From Lachnospiraceae bacterium (lineage in GTDB: Bacteria; Bacillota; Clostridia; Lachnospirales; Lachnospiraceae): a stretch of 57,290 bases of DNA. A program made the position numbers and the translations under genes. The notes under the pieces are model-generated. The model saw only the letters and a list, made by a program, of their open reading frames with translations. It was not told the DNA's origin and did not search any database. The stretch spans positions 1 through 57,290 of the forward strand of contig JAAVZU010000076.1 of NCBI GenBank assembly GCA_022791815.1, given 5' to 3'. Shown here in pieces: positions 32,137 to 43,600 of the stretch (the stretch's first letter is position 1; every line of letters begins with the position of its first letter).

Positions 32137-32514
32137 CTAATTTCTACAAGCACGAATGACTGCTATTACAGAAAGCAGTATAAAAATACTCATAATAGGT
32201 AAGCTTACTTCCACAACTTTTTCTGGATTGGATCCTTTATAATAAAGTGTAACAATGTTACCTTTTTGTAATGTTCCAACTTTTGTCTGATAAAACTGTG
32301 AAACGTATTTCTGCCCATCTACTTCATACTCTACTGTATAATAAAAATGACTGCTTTTTGAACCAAACCTTGTAAATCTTTGGGTATACCCATCTGAACA
32401 AATCACTGCTTTTGTTTTTTGGGCTGTAATATACTCGTACTCACTAGGCAGATAACAAATTGATAATATGATGGTAATTACTACAAAAGTAATAATTGCG
32501 GCTCTTTTATCCAT
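32137..32514 (-). CDS. DUF3592-like membrane protein
   Basis: A 125-residue protein with transmembrane helices at both ends (about 6-24 and 103-121) and a beta-rich outer domain between them (YYTVEYEVDGQKYVSQFYQT, then GNIVTLYYKGSNPEKV), the layout of DUF3592 proteins. Function unknown. It starts 25 bp after the giant secreted protein and shares its terminator, so it may help its export or act at the surface with it; that is inferred from position. Confidence 0.75.
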   Translation of the reverse strand: MDKRAAIITFVVITIILSICYLPSEYEYITAQKTKAVICSDGYTQRFTRFGSKSSHFYYTVEYEVDGQKYVSQFYQTKVGTLQKGNIVTLYYKGSNPEKVVEVSLPIMSIFILLSVIAVIRACRN

Positions 32515-32539
32515 TTTTTCTCCCTTCCAAACGAAATAA

Positions 32540-35500
32540 TTATTTTTTCATTTTTACACTTTTTACTTTGGAATAGTCACCAAATATTTTTTTCCCATCA
32601 ACTATTTTATATGCTCTTAGCTTGACGTAATAACGTTTCCCAACTTTTAATTTACTAATTTTAACGCTAGTACTCTTTTTATTTTTGATGGTTTTAACTT
32701 TCTTATAACCTTTACTCTTTTTTAATGATGTATAAATTTCTATTCCCGACATAGAGTTTACCTTTTTCCAATGAATTGTCATTGTTCTTTTTGCAGCCTT
32801 AATCTTTTGAATAACAACTGTATCAAATTTTGTTATTCCATTCACAGCAGCTTTTTCTCCAATTGTTTTTACATCATCATTCATTTGATAAGCTGCGATT
32901 TTAAAGATATATTTTGTTGCCTTTTGTATCTTCTTTCCTCCAATTGTCTTTACAGTAAAAGACGATACTTTCTTTTCTAAGTTTTGTAACTCTATATCTT
33001 TCTTTTTCTTTGTGTCATAATAATATAAAATATAACCATCCGCATTTTTATCTGAACTCCATTTTAGGCTTATGCTGTTCACTGTACTTTTTGTAACTTG
33101 AAAATCTTTTACTTTTCCTACAGTTTCCCTATCTCCTTGTTGATTGTCTTTTATTGTAGGATCAATATAGGTATCTAATGTTACTACTTTCTCAATATTT
33201 GTATTCGCCACTTTTATTGTCAAGTCTGTTGTTACTGGAAGCTGTATAGTTACTGGAATCTTTACAGTCCCATCTGCATTAACTACAATTTTATCATTAT
33301 CAACAATTACGTTTTCATCACCACTTTCTACTTGGATAGCAATCCATTTCTTATCCAATTGTTCCTCTCCACTTTCCAATTTTCCATTTACAATATAAGA
33401 AGTAGCACCATAATATCCTACTCTTTGTGTTGTTTCTACCAGAAAGTCTGTTGGCAATACATAATAAGTTTGTGATGCTGTAATATCCTTTTTTAATTCC
33501 ACATCTGCATAAGTTGCGGCTCCAGCTTTTACTACCACAGAGTATTCTTTTTCTTTTTCTAAACTTCCCTGCTTTGGTGTTAATAAGAATTGTTTTGCAA
33601 TTGTTTTCTTTTCATAAGAAATTGGGTCAACTGGTGTAATTGCTGCCTCTATTACCTTACCTTCTTGTAACAGTATCACTTTTTCCTTGGTCAGTTTTTT
33701 GGCATCCATATATTTTGTAAATATAATATCAATTCCTTTTTTTTGCAGCACTAGTTGTTCTATTTTCCCTTCTTCCTGTGATACCATAGGAATATTCACC
33801 TGTGTTTGTGGCGGTGGAACCGGAAGCCATTCACTATATACCGTTTCGTATCCTTCCTTTTCATATTTTACCTGCCATAGTCCTTCTGGTACATCCCATG
33901 CATAAACTCCATTTTCATCTGTAATCAAAGGATTCTGCTGTTGATATTCCTCTGCATCCCAACAGACTGGTTCACCATCCTCCCCTTGATAATATACGGT
34001 TGTTTTAACTCCTTTTAAACGGTTTTCAGGTATTACCTCATAAACATATCCACTTGGGTCAATTGCCCAGTCAATTTTAAACAATCCATTCAAAAACTTA
34101 TCCAACCCATCTTCAATACAATCATTTAAAAAATTTGCAAGTAACGCTGCTGCTCCACACAAAATAAGCGGTCCAGCAAAAGTCAGTACCCCTGCTGCTA
34201 CTGCCATACCTGATGCTGTTAAAATAGCTACGCCACTAGCTGTAATAGCTGATGCTGTTAATGCCACTGCCAAACTCCCTGCTGCTACTTGGAGTTTTGC
34301 CGCTGTTGCTGCATTTATTGCCATAGCTGCCGCAGCTTTCTTCGCAGGAGAAAGATCTGAATTCATCACTTGTGTATACTTATCTATTCCATAACCAACA
34401 CTATCAATTGCTTCTAGAGTAAAACCTGCCAAAGATAAAGCTTTACTATACTCTCCTATTAATGAACTTTTTGATCCTATCGCCTCTAAAAGACCATCCA
34501 GTCCTGTAACTGCATAACTTATAATTGTAAGTTTATCTGAATCATCATACACAGGATAAATAATACTAGATCTTTCCTCTCCTGTCTTAGAATTTATATT
34601 GTAGCTAACATATGTATTATTCGATATTTTTGTATAATTATTATTTGTTAAATACTGTGAATTTATATCTGTTACATTTACAGTTTTATTTTGAATATTA
34701 TATGAAAATGTTTGCTGCTGATTTGTCTCAGGGTCTGTATATTCCGCTACACCAATTAACTCCTCCTTTGTATTATGCTTTATTTTCACATCTATACTTT
34801 TTTTCGCTTCATCTGGTATAGCATCCACTACATTTTGGATATCTTTTATACCAACTGTAATGTTATTATTAAATAACTTTTTACGTGCCTGCTTCATCTT
34901 TACGTTTAGGTATCCTGGTACATAATTGTGGTTCCCTGGATCAAACCATCCTGTAGCAATCCATTTTCCTGATAAATCCTTTTCTGCACTCAGGGATTTT
35001 TCTTCTCCATTTCTAGTACTTGTAATTCTCAAACTTTCTATATTATCTCCATTTTTTACATGTACTACAAATGTCATCTTACTACTATTAAATGTAATTT
35101 TTGTCCTTGCACCAGATTCATAATATTCCAAAAGATCATAGGTATGTCCATTATAAATCAGTTTAAATTCGTCTATCTCTGGTGCAATTTCATTATAAAT
35201 TACCGTTCGTGTACTTGTTTTTGCCAGAGTTTTATCTCCTTCTACAATAGTAGCATAAATTTCATATTCCCTTTCTTTTGTCAGAGGTAATGTTACTTTT
35301 GATGCCCATACTCCATTTTTGGCAGTTACTGTTTTTATAACATTCTCTCCATTGATATATACTCTAACCTGTTTTTGCGGAGTTCCAATACCATTGACTG
35401 TAATTTTACGATTTGATGTAATAGAAGGTACTGTCATACTAAGGTTAGAAACTGTAATTTCTGTCTGTCCTAATGTCTCTGTCTTCATCTTTGATTGGTA

Positions 35501-38500
35501 TGTATACTGTGCTGTTGAAGTAATTGTATATACTTTGCCAGCCTCTGCAGGCTTTACATAGAATACAAGAGAACCTTCTGTCTTATTTAACTCAACAGAC
35601 AAACTTGTATAATTAGCATCTAATGAATATTTTGGTGCACTATTTCCAAGCATTACGCTATTCTCTTTAAAATTAACTCCTTCTGGTAATCCAAATATTA
35701 CCCTACAATCCTTCACTCTGTTCTGGTAAGCATCTTTTATTTTATAGTTTAGCCGAATTTCTACTAATTCACTTCCTGATACTAACTCTTTATTTACACT
35801 TAAATTCGTTTGTTTTATATCAAAACAGCTCATATTTGAGGAGTCCATATTAGCTAATTCAGAAATATCAATGGAATATATTTGTCCATCTTGTACAACA
35901 ATATCCTTTAATATATAATCCCGGTTCTGTACTAACTCCAATTCCTCTATTTCTGATAAATCTGTAATACTCCACATTTGTGAAGCTGTATTGAGAAAAA
36001 TAACTTTGTAGTTGCCCTGCTCCAAATGCATTACTTCATTTACACCACTTTCTTTGGTGTAACTTTTATAACCGATTCTTTTTCCTTCTTCATTGTATAC
36101 CTGCATATACACTGTTTTATCTGTATCAATAATACTTTTAGGTACCACATAACCTTTCTCTACTACTTGGAAGTTCTCTATTTCACTTCCACTTTTTTTC
36201 ATTGTGAAACTTAAAACAGCAGTCGCAATTGTATCACCTTTTATCGTAATCTGAATGGTATCTCCTATACTTACTGTATTAGATGGTACAATAATCTTAT
36301 CTTTCATAACTGTAGCATTTTCAATTTTTTTATCTGTTGTTTTATTTTCCAATTCTACTTTGTAATTTGTCAATGTATCTTCTACAATAGAACTTTCTCT
36401 ATTACTTTCTTTTGCTAATATTTTATCTAAATGATAATTGATAAAATCTGCATATCCAATACTCTCTAATTTTTCTGCATCTACTTCTTGAATACTGAAA
36501 TTATCTTTTTCATCTGAAGGTAAGTATACAATTAACTCATCTACATTTGACTCATAAGCTTCTAATAATATACTATTTCCTACTGGTATTTTTATAGTAT
36601 GTGTTCCCTCGCCAATTCCTTCTTCCAGGGTAAACTTCTCTCCAGCTATCTTTAACATATCCATTTTATTACCTTTAGGAATGATTACATGAAAAGTTAA
36701 ATCACCTCGTATTTGATTGGCAATCTCATATTTCTTATTAGGAGCAATACCCATTTTATATAATGCTGGCTGTTCCACCTCTTTTACTTGTATTCCATTT
36801 GTTGTATATTCAAACGGATAATATAACTTCACACTTTTTGTTCCATTGGAAGACATCACGATTCTTTGATCACATGCCATGTCAGGAAGTCTTGAAGAAT
36901 ATCCAAAGTAATCCATACTTGCTACATACAGTTTTCCTGCTTTATTATATAACGCATACTCAATTTCTCTGTCCGATGCATTGGTAATAAACCGACAAGC
37001 CCATGGACTTTTATTTATGACCTCATAGTTTTTCCCTAAGTCCATTTTAATTTCTGCCAATGCAGGAGATGCATTTTCACCAATCTGTAAACCATTTTCT
37101 ATTTCCTTTTGAGGAAACTTAACAGTCACATCTTCACTGAGAGTCACAATCCACTTATTATTCTGATAAATGTTATAAAAAGAATCTGAAGAACCAAAAT
37201 CAAATTGGGGTATATATTTTCCATCCTTTTCATAATATATTGCATACTCTATAGACCTATTATTTGTACTATCCCACATAGAAACTGTATTTGCTGTACC
37301 ATTTAAAATATAATAGCTTTTTCCTTCCTCTAATACACGGGATTCCAATGCTGGTTTCTGGCTTTCCACAATACGCAATCCACTGACTCCATATAAATAT
37401 GGTACTCTTAATACTACATCTTGTTCCACAATAGAAGTCAAAATTTCTTTGTTACCTGATGCCATGTTTCCTTGATCACGCATAGTACCAAAATAAGGAG
37501 TTTGTACATAATTACTATCATACAATGCATATTCTGCAAACTCTCCTTGGGAATCATCAATGAAACAGCATGTCCATGGTGTCCCATTGCTAATTTCATA
37601 ATTTTTACCTGCTGCAATTGTGTAACTTTGCAAAGCAGTTTCCGCTGTTTCTTTTATTTCTAATCCCGATTCGCCTGTAAGGTAAGGAACAGTAATTGTT
37701 ACATCGGTGTCTATAATAGATGTAATAACTTGCCGTTGCCCTTGTCCCATTCCTCCAATTTCTGACGAATATCCAAATTGACTGGTTGGAACATATCCCT
37801 CTTCTCCTTTGTTATAAATTGCATATTCATTAAATTGTTTGTTCATATTATTTCTAAATACAACTGTCCAACCTGTTCCATTTATAATTTCATAATTTTT
37901 CTTTCCCTCCAACACATAAGATCTTAGTGCCTTTTGCTCTGTCTCCTTTACAACTAATTGAGCCTTTGCAAACATCATTGGATAATATATGGTAATATTT
38001 TGTCCTGTTGTTGCTGTAACAACTTCTTTTTCTTGTGGATTTACATTTTTTATTTTTGATGTTGTGCCAAAATCACTTTCGTATGGTTGGTAACCATTTT
38101 CCACTTTTTTATATTTTGCATATTGAAGCAAATTTTCAGAAATATTTTCCTGAAATGCAACCTCCCATTCAGATTCATTGATAATTTCATAGCTTTTTCC
38201 TGCTTCTATTATAAAGCTTTCTAATGCACAATCCTGTATTTCTTTCCATTCTAGTCCATCTTCCAAATAGGTATAAGGAAATAAAATATCTGTATTTTGT
38301 TTTAAAGTAGAAGTTATAATCTCCTTATCCCCTGATGCAATTTCTTGTATATCATTTGTAAAACCAAATTTCGTTGTACTTGGTATATATTGGTCATCCC
38401 TATTCACATAATACGCATACATCAAAAAATTAGTATCTATATTATCCAAAAAAGTACATGTACCTTTTGTATGATTAACAATTTCATAATTTTTGCCACT

Positions 38501-39322
38501 TTCAACTGTAAATTTTTGCAATGCTGGATATTTGCTTTCCTCTACTGAAATTCCATTATCTGTAAATGTATAAGGATAATATATTGTTACATTTTGTTCT
38601 GCTACACAAGTAATAATTAACTTACGATCCGAAGGAATTACAGGAAGCTCATTTCCTCTTCCATAATTTTTCCCTGAAACAACATATTCTGCTCCCTTTT
38701 TTTCATATAGTGCATACTCAGCAAATACATCAGACATACTTTCTTTTAAGGTCCATTCCCATGGGGTCGCATTTACTAATTCGTAACTTTTGCCAGATTC
38801 TAATACTACACTTTCTAATGCTGGTGTCGCACACTCTCTATAAACAATATCAGACTCATATCTTCCTGCTACAGAGATTTTTATTTTGGAATCTGCATTT
38901 GATGTAATTACCATAGTTTGTTTACGATATAGACTACTTAAACTTTTACTATTATGTTGAAACTGCGAAATATTTCCATCCTCATTATAAATTACATAAT
39001 CCAAGACTTCTTGTGATGTATCTGCCTGTACATTAATGAGATATTCTGTTCCTTCTCCATAAGCAACAGTAATTGTCTGCTTAGGTTCTAAATACACAAA
39101 GTAACAATCCCCTTCCACTACTGCATCACATAAAGCCCCTTCTAATCCGAAAGCCTTTATTCGTTTTGTTACATCTTTTTCTTTTTCTTCCTTTTTTTCT
39201 TGTTCCTTTTTGACATAGTCTTCACCAACAGTTTGTGCCAAAGCACTTATTCCGTCAATTGACATTAATAACACAAATGTTAATATAAATGCAAGCATTC
39301 TAAACCATAAGTTTTTTTTCAT
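32540..39322 (-). CDS. Giant secreted repeat protein (2,260 residues)
   Basis: A signal peptide (MKKNLWFRMLAFILTFVLLM to about 30) is followed by seven tandem units of about 98 residues (167-852), each with AL-x-GK(N/S)YEI-N, EYA-Y, FG and an (I/L)TS...P-Y block, with degenerate units on both sides. Then come Ig-like adhesin segments (about 1150-1450), an Ala-rich hydrophobic region (about 1655-1735) that could form paired helices, a carboxypeptidase-regulatory-like domain (about 1745-1840), and two FnIII-like domains (2070-2260) ending DYSKVKSVKMKK. No LPxTG or C-terminal anchor is present. It is probably an adhesin or surface-layer component. Family-level function is unknown. Confidence 0.82.
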   Translation of the reverse strand: MKKNLWFRMLAFILTFVLLMSIDGISALAQTVGEDYVKKEQEKKEEKEKDVTKRIKAFGLEGALCDAVVEGDCYFVYLEPKQTITVAYGEGTEYLINVQADTSQEVLDYVIYNEDGNISQFQHNSKSLSSLYRKQTMVITSNADSKIKISVAGRYESDIVYRECATPALESVVLESGKSYELVNATPWEWTLKESMSDVFAEYALYEKKGAEYVVSGKNYGRGNELPVIPSDRKLIITCVAEQNVTIYYPYTFTDNGISVEESKYPALQKFTVESGKNYEIVNHTKGTCTFLDNIDTNFLMYAYYVNRDDQYIPSTTKFGFTNDIQEIASGDKEIITSTLKQNTDILFPYTYLEDGLEWKEIQDCALESFIIEAGKSYEIINESEWEVAFQENISENLLQYAKYKKVENGYQPYESDFGTTSKIKNVNPQEKEVVTATTGQNITIYYPMMFAKAQLVVKETEQKALRSYVLEGKKNYEIINGTGWTVVFRNNMNKQFNEYAIYNKGEEGYVPTSQFGYSSEIGGMGQGQRQVITSIIDTDVTITVPYLTGESGLEIKETAETALQSYTIAAGKNYEISNGTPWTCCFIDDSQGEFAEYALYDSNYVQTPYFGTMRDQGNMASGNKEILTSIVEQDVVLRVPYLYGVSGLRIVESQKPALESRVLEEGKSYYILNGTANTVSMWDSTNNRSIEYAIYYEKDGKYIPQFDFGSSDSFYNIYQNNKWIVTLSEDVTVKFPQKEIENGLQIGENASPALAEIKMDLGKNYEVINKSPWACRFITNASDREIEYALYNKAGKLYVASMDYFGYSSRLPDMACDQRIVMSSNGTKSVKLYYPFEYTTNGIQVKEVEQPALYKMGIAPNKKYEIANQIRGDLTFHVIIPKGNKMDMLKIAGEKFTLEEGIGEGTHTIKIPVGNSILLEAYESNVDELIVYLPSDEKDNFSIQEVDAEKLESIGYADFINYHLDKILAKESNRESSIVEDTLTNYKVELENKTTDKKIENATVMKDKIIVPSNTVSIGDTIQITIKGDTIATAVLSFTMKKSGSEIENFQVVEKGYVVPKSIIDTDKTVYMQVYNEEGKRIGYKSYTKESGVNEVMHLEQGNYKVIFLNTASQMWSITDLSEIEELELVQNRDYILKDIVVQDGQIYSIDISELANMDSSNMSCFDIKQTNLSVNKELVSGSELVEIRLNYKIKDAYQNRVKDCRVIFGLPEGVNFKENSVMLGNSAPKYSLDANYTSLSVELNKTEGSLVFYVKPAEAGKVYTITSTAQYTYQSKMKTETLGQTEITVSNLSMTVPSITSNRKITVNGIGTPQKQVRVYINGENVIKTVTAKNGVWASKVTLPLTKEREYEIYATIVEGDKTLAKTSTRTVIYNEIAPEIDEFKLIYNGHTYDLLEYYESGARTKITFNSSKMTFVVHVKNGDNIESLRITSTRNGEEKSLSAEKDLSGKWIATGWFDPGNHNYVPGYLNVKMKQARKKLFNNNITVGIKDIQNVVDAIPDEAKKSIDVKIKHNTKEELIGVAEYTDPETNQQQTFSYNIQNKTVNVTDINSQYLTNNNYTKISNNTYVSYNINSKTGEERSSIIYPVYDDSDKLTIISYAVTGLDGLLEAIGSKSSLIGEYSKALSLAGFTLEAIDSVGYGIDKYTQVMNSDLSPAKKAAAAMAINAATAAKLQVAAGSLAVALTASAITASGVAILTASGMAVAAGVLTFAGPLILCGAAALLANFLNDCIEDGLDKFLNGLFKIDWAIDPSGYVYEVIPENRLKGVKTTVYYQGEDGEPVCWDAEEYQQQNPLITDENGVYAWDVPEGLWQVKYEKEGYETVYSEWLPVPPPQTQVNIPMVSQEEGKIEQLVLQKKGIDIIFTKYMDAKKLTKEKVILLQEGKVIEAAITPVDPISYEKKTIAKQFLLTPKQGSLEKEKEYSVVVKAGAATYADVELKKDITASQTYYVLPTDFLVETTQRVGYYGATSYIVNGKLESGEEQLDKKWIAIQVESGDENVIVDNDKIVVNADGTVKIPVTIQLPVTTDLTIKVANTNIEKVVTLDTYIDPTIKDNQQGDRETVGKVKDFQVTKSTVNSISLKWSSDKNADGYILYYYDTKKKKDIELQNLEKKVSSFTVKTIGGKKIQKATKYIFKIAAYQMNDDVKTIGEKAAVNGITKFDTVVIQKIKAAKRTMTIHWKKVNSMSGIEIYTSLKKSKGYKKVKTIKNKKSTSVKISKLKVGKRYYVKLRAYKIVDGKKIFGDYSKVKSVKMKK

Positions 39323-39606
39323 TTTGTATCCTCCTCGTTTCTTTTGAATAGTATCAGGTCTATGGCTAATAAAATCAACTCTCTTTTTAATTCAAAGTCT
39401 TACTATCACCTAATATTTGTTTTATCTATAAAATCCTGTTTATTATAAAATTTACAGTATTTTATAAATTACAAATATGTTGGATATAAAAAACAATTTA
39501 TTAAGTCCATTCACCTTATACAACTTAAAATAATATTATCTTATTACGATTTATTATTTTACCATACAATATATATAATTACAATATTACATTAATTATA
39601 AAAATA
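39323..39606. other. AT-rich upstream region of the giant protein gene
   Basis: This gap is extremely AT-rich and contains no open frame I can support. It presumably holds the promoter of the giant secreted protein; several TATAAT-like boxes exist but none has a convincing -35 partner. An AGGAGG site immediately precedes the ATG at 39322. Confidence 0.4.
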
Positions 39607-39642
39607 GCATATTACATGAAATTTACTATTTCTGTAATATGC
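39607..39642 (-). terminator. Bidirectional terminator after the DUF1836 gene
   Basis: GCATATTACA (39607-39616) and TGTAATATGC (39633-39642) form a perfect 10-bp stem with T runs on both sides, 31 bp past the DUF1836 stop. Confidence 0.75.
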
Positions 39643-39673
39643 TTCATTTTTTTCACTATGTTTTTTCCATAAT

Positions 39674-40312
39674 CTATTTTTTCTCCTCATCATTTTTCTT
39701 ACCAAAGCGAGGATTAATATACTGGTCAATCATTTTTTCAATAATCATCTTTTTGATATACACATCAAAACTTAAAATACAAATAAAGGTAAAACAAACC
39801 AAGAACTCTCTGTCTTCCTCTTCTTCCATCTTATCAAAAGCCTTTTCCGCCTTTTTAAATTTACGCACCACATCACGAACCAAGGCATCTACCTGTTCCT
39901 GTTCATAACTAAATACTTCTTCATATACAGCTTCTAAATCAATTCCTATATTTTTCTCTTTATTTTCTTCAGAAAAAATCTCATTAAGGGGATTAAAAAC
40001 GCTTCGTATATCATTAATAGATAAAATATTCTTAAAATAATATATGAAAATTAATAGCAACATGTGCTCTTTTGAATATTTTTTCTTCTTTGGCGGTGGC
40101 AGAAGGTTATTTTTTGTATAGTTATTTATCATGGTTTTTGTTAAAATCTTATCATCTGGAAAACGTTTTTCGTCTGCCAGATGTTCATCCATAAATGTGG
40201 TTACCTGATCCATATATAAATCTATATTAGGAATATCTCCTGGCTTGATATAATCTAACTTCTGCAGATTCTCAATAATCTGCCGTACATATTCTGCATT
40301 ATTCTTACTCAT
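39674..40312 (-). CDS. DUF1836 family regulator
   Basis: A 212-residue protein. The N-terminal 120 residues hold a MerR-like winged-helix segment (KILTKTMINNYTKNNLLPPPKKKKYSKEH) that defines DUF1836, a common Clostridia regulator family without a known ligand. The C-terminal half is helical with a hydrophobic stretch (EFLVCFTFICILSFDVYIKK) that may bind a ligand or the membrane. It lies 304 bp downstream of the NRPS-like gene on the same strand; a regulatory link is possible but not shown. Confidence 0.85.
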   Translation of the reverse strand: MSKNNAEYVRQIIENLQKLDYIKPGDIPNIDLYMDQVTTFMDEHLADEKRFPDDKILTKTMINNYTKNNLLPPPKKKKYSKEHMLLLIFIYYFKNILSINDIRSVFNPLNEIFSEENKEKNIGIDLEAVYEEVFSYEQEQVDALVRDVVRKFKKAEKAFDKMEEEEDREFLVCFTFICILSFDVYIKKMIIEKMIDQYINPRFGKKNDEEKK

Positions 40313-40616
40313 ACAATATCCATCCCCTTCTGTATCTATAAACTCTCACCCATTTAATAACCGTTTCGCTCATGCAAAAGTATATGTGCTTATAATTGTT
40401 TTATTTTTATATAATTACCATATCCTTTCTATTATATAGTATCAAAAACTATATGACAAGGCTTTTATTCTTGAGTTTTGTAACTTATTCAGCCATGCAA
40501 AAAGAAAAAGCCCAAAAGAAGATATCCTCTTTCAGACTTTTTCATCTTTACATTATTTATTTCGACTCTTCTCTACCACTACTTATTCTTGCGGACTTTG
40601 CAGAGAAAGCAAGGTT

Positions 40617-43600
40617 CTACATGAAACAATACTGTTCTGGTATCCAGCTTTCCTTAATCTTATCTTTTAAGAATTCCTTTAAGGTTTCTTCGGCAACTTC
40701 ATTTTCTCCCCACAGATCCGCTCCAATATGAATATTATTATCATTTCCATAGAAAGTATATACTTCTGCTCTTTCGATTCCACCATAAGTACAAATTGCC
40801 TGCTCTATCTGATACAAGTCTGGAAATTCTCTTCCCCGTACTGTTTCCTGCATTACACTTCTTCCTGCATCTTCTATAAATTCCACTTTACCAGAAGGTG
40901 TAATTCTTGCTGTCCGTCCAGTCAGATATAAGATTCCATCTCCATAAGGATTTGCCATCTCATCCAAATAATCTTTTGTCGGATAATCCATAATATACAA
41001 ATCTCCCCAGCCGCCATAAGGTTTCTTAATACAGCTATCATCCAATACATAAGCCTTTACCTTTGTATCAGCTTTCACATTTGGAATCAATTCATATCCT
41101 GCTTCCTCATTTATCTTTCCTGCCTCAATATAAAAATGTTTTGGATGTAATTGTTCCGGAATATGTTTTTTTAGTCTGCGGACAGATGTTTCCTCCAACA
41201 TAGCATTTAAAATACACTCATAACATTGTACAAAGATCTCCAATAATTCTTTATCAAAACGGTTTTCCCAGTAACGCAGTTCATAGAAATATCCTTCTGC
41301 ATCACTAAATACCTGCATATGTAATGGCAGAGCATCTAATTCTACATTCTGTCTCTTGGCAGATGCTCCTCCAATTTCATTTATATTTAAAATATCTCCT
41401 TGATATTGGAAAAACATTTCATCTGCATGAATATTAGAAATATAATTATCCATAGTATGTAAAATCTGCTTTCCTGACTTTTTCAGAAGCTCCGGTACAG
41501 TCTCATGAGGTTGTCTGGTATAACGGAAATAATAGGTCACAAACAAAGAACCAATCAAACGGTTCCAGCGGCTGTCTGTTCTTCCACTGTGAACACTTGT
41601 AGTCATCACATCATCTTCATTAGCAAATATACCAACGCAGTAATTAAATGCTGTTAAAAATATAACATTTTCAGAAACTCCATTTTTCTTGCAATATCCT
41701 AATATTTTTTTATGGTTTACTTTTAACCGTCCACGAAGAGCAGAATGGATTCCATGCTCCAAATCATAACAATCCTTGCGTAACAAAATGGTTTTTTGCA
41801 TTTTTAAATCTTTGGTAAGCTCCAAACAATATTGTACATTTTCTACCTTTTTCCCCTGCTCATCTTTATGCATCTGATCCAGAATATACTCATAATAACT
41901 ATAATCCTGTTTTTCTACCTTCTCTCCTTTATAAAGAGCATTAATGTCTTCAAATAATATATTCATGGACATTCCATCACCGACAATATGTGCTAAATCA
42001 AAGAAGAAATAATTTCCACTATCTGTTTTATAGATTCCTGCATGGAAAAGAGGTTCGTTTTCCTGATGCAGGAAAGGCTGAATCAATTCCTTCCTTGCTT
42101 TGTCCCATTCTACATCTGTCATTGTAGTAATTGGAATGTCAATCTTTCTGTTATCATCTCTAAAGTTCTTTAAAACACCTTCATGAACCTGGATAATATC
42201 CTTTAATTCCACATGAATCTCAAAAACTTCCTCAGTTGCCCACTTCAACCGTTCTAAATCCACACGGTTATCCAATTTAAATAAGAATGGCAGGTTGGAC
42301 GTAGAATTGCCACGAAGTACATATCCAAAATACATCTGTAAACTGGTAAGTGGATAAATTTCTCTTTTTGTATAATCTACATTATTTTCCTTTTGATTAG
42401 CAGCATATGCCTCTAATTTTTCTATGGTAGCATTTTCGCTTAGTTCCTTTAATGTAATTGATATTTTGAATTTTTCAAATAATTCTGTTAATAGCAATAC
42501 ACTTCCTAAAGAATCCAATCCTGCCTGATAGAAATCTGTATCTATACCAAATTGACTGTGTCCCAGACATTCCGAAACACTGTTATAGATCTTTTGCTGC
42601 ATTTCATTCTCTGGTTTCCGAAGATTGGCTGCCTTATCTTTTTCCATTTTCTTCTGTTCAAAATATTTTCCACGAATAATCTTTTTAGAGGAAGTTTTTT
42701 CAAATGGAATCTCCCGGATACTACTTTGCATAATCCGTTTAAAGGTTGGTAAATCTTCATTATGTTTCTTTATAATTTCCTCTACCACTTTTTCTATATC
42801 CTCTATTCCCTTAGCTTCTGCCAGTCTGTAATTTGGATATACTTCTGCACATATTCTATCCTCGTCCCCATATACCAAAATATCCTCTATCAATGGTTCA
42901 TTGTCAAACAAATTTTCAATTTGTTCTGGTGCTACATTTTCACCATTACTAAGGATAATCAGGTTTTTACTTCTACCAGTAAAATAAAGAAATCCTTCCT
43001 CATCTACATATCCCAAATCCCCAGTACGAAGCCATCCATCCTCGGTAATTGCCTTTGCAGTTTCTTCCTCATCTTTATAATATCCCATCATTACGGAAGG
43101 GCTTTTTACTTGAATTTCTCCATCTACAATACGAACCTCACAACGTTCCACTACTTTTCCAAGAGAAGGCACCTTATCTGGTCTTGACCAATCTGGGCCT
43201 GCCACTTTTGGAGAACACTCTGACATACCATATCCCTGTGCGATCGGCATACCAATATTCTGAAAACATTCTGCTAATTCTGGTGCCAAATATCCTCCAC
43301 CACTTATAATTTTGCGTAATTTTTTTCCAAAAACCATTTCCTTTATTTCATCTATAGACTTGTCCTTATTTTGTTCTTTCAAAACTGCAATACGGCTATA
43401 AAGGGTTTTTGCCATCATCGGAACCATACGGATAACCGTTGGCTGAAATAACTGAATATGACCTACAAGCTTTGCCAAATCCTGATTTAAACATAATACA
43501 CAGCCATAACGGAGTGTTACTAAAATATCTTCTGTCAAACAATACACATGATGAATTGGAAGCACATTCATATACACTGCGGACTCTTGGTCATCCGGAT

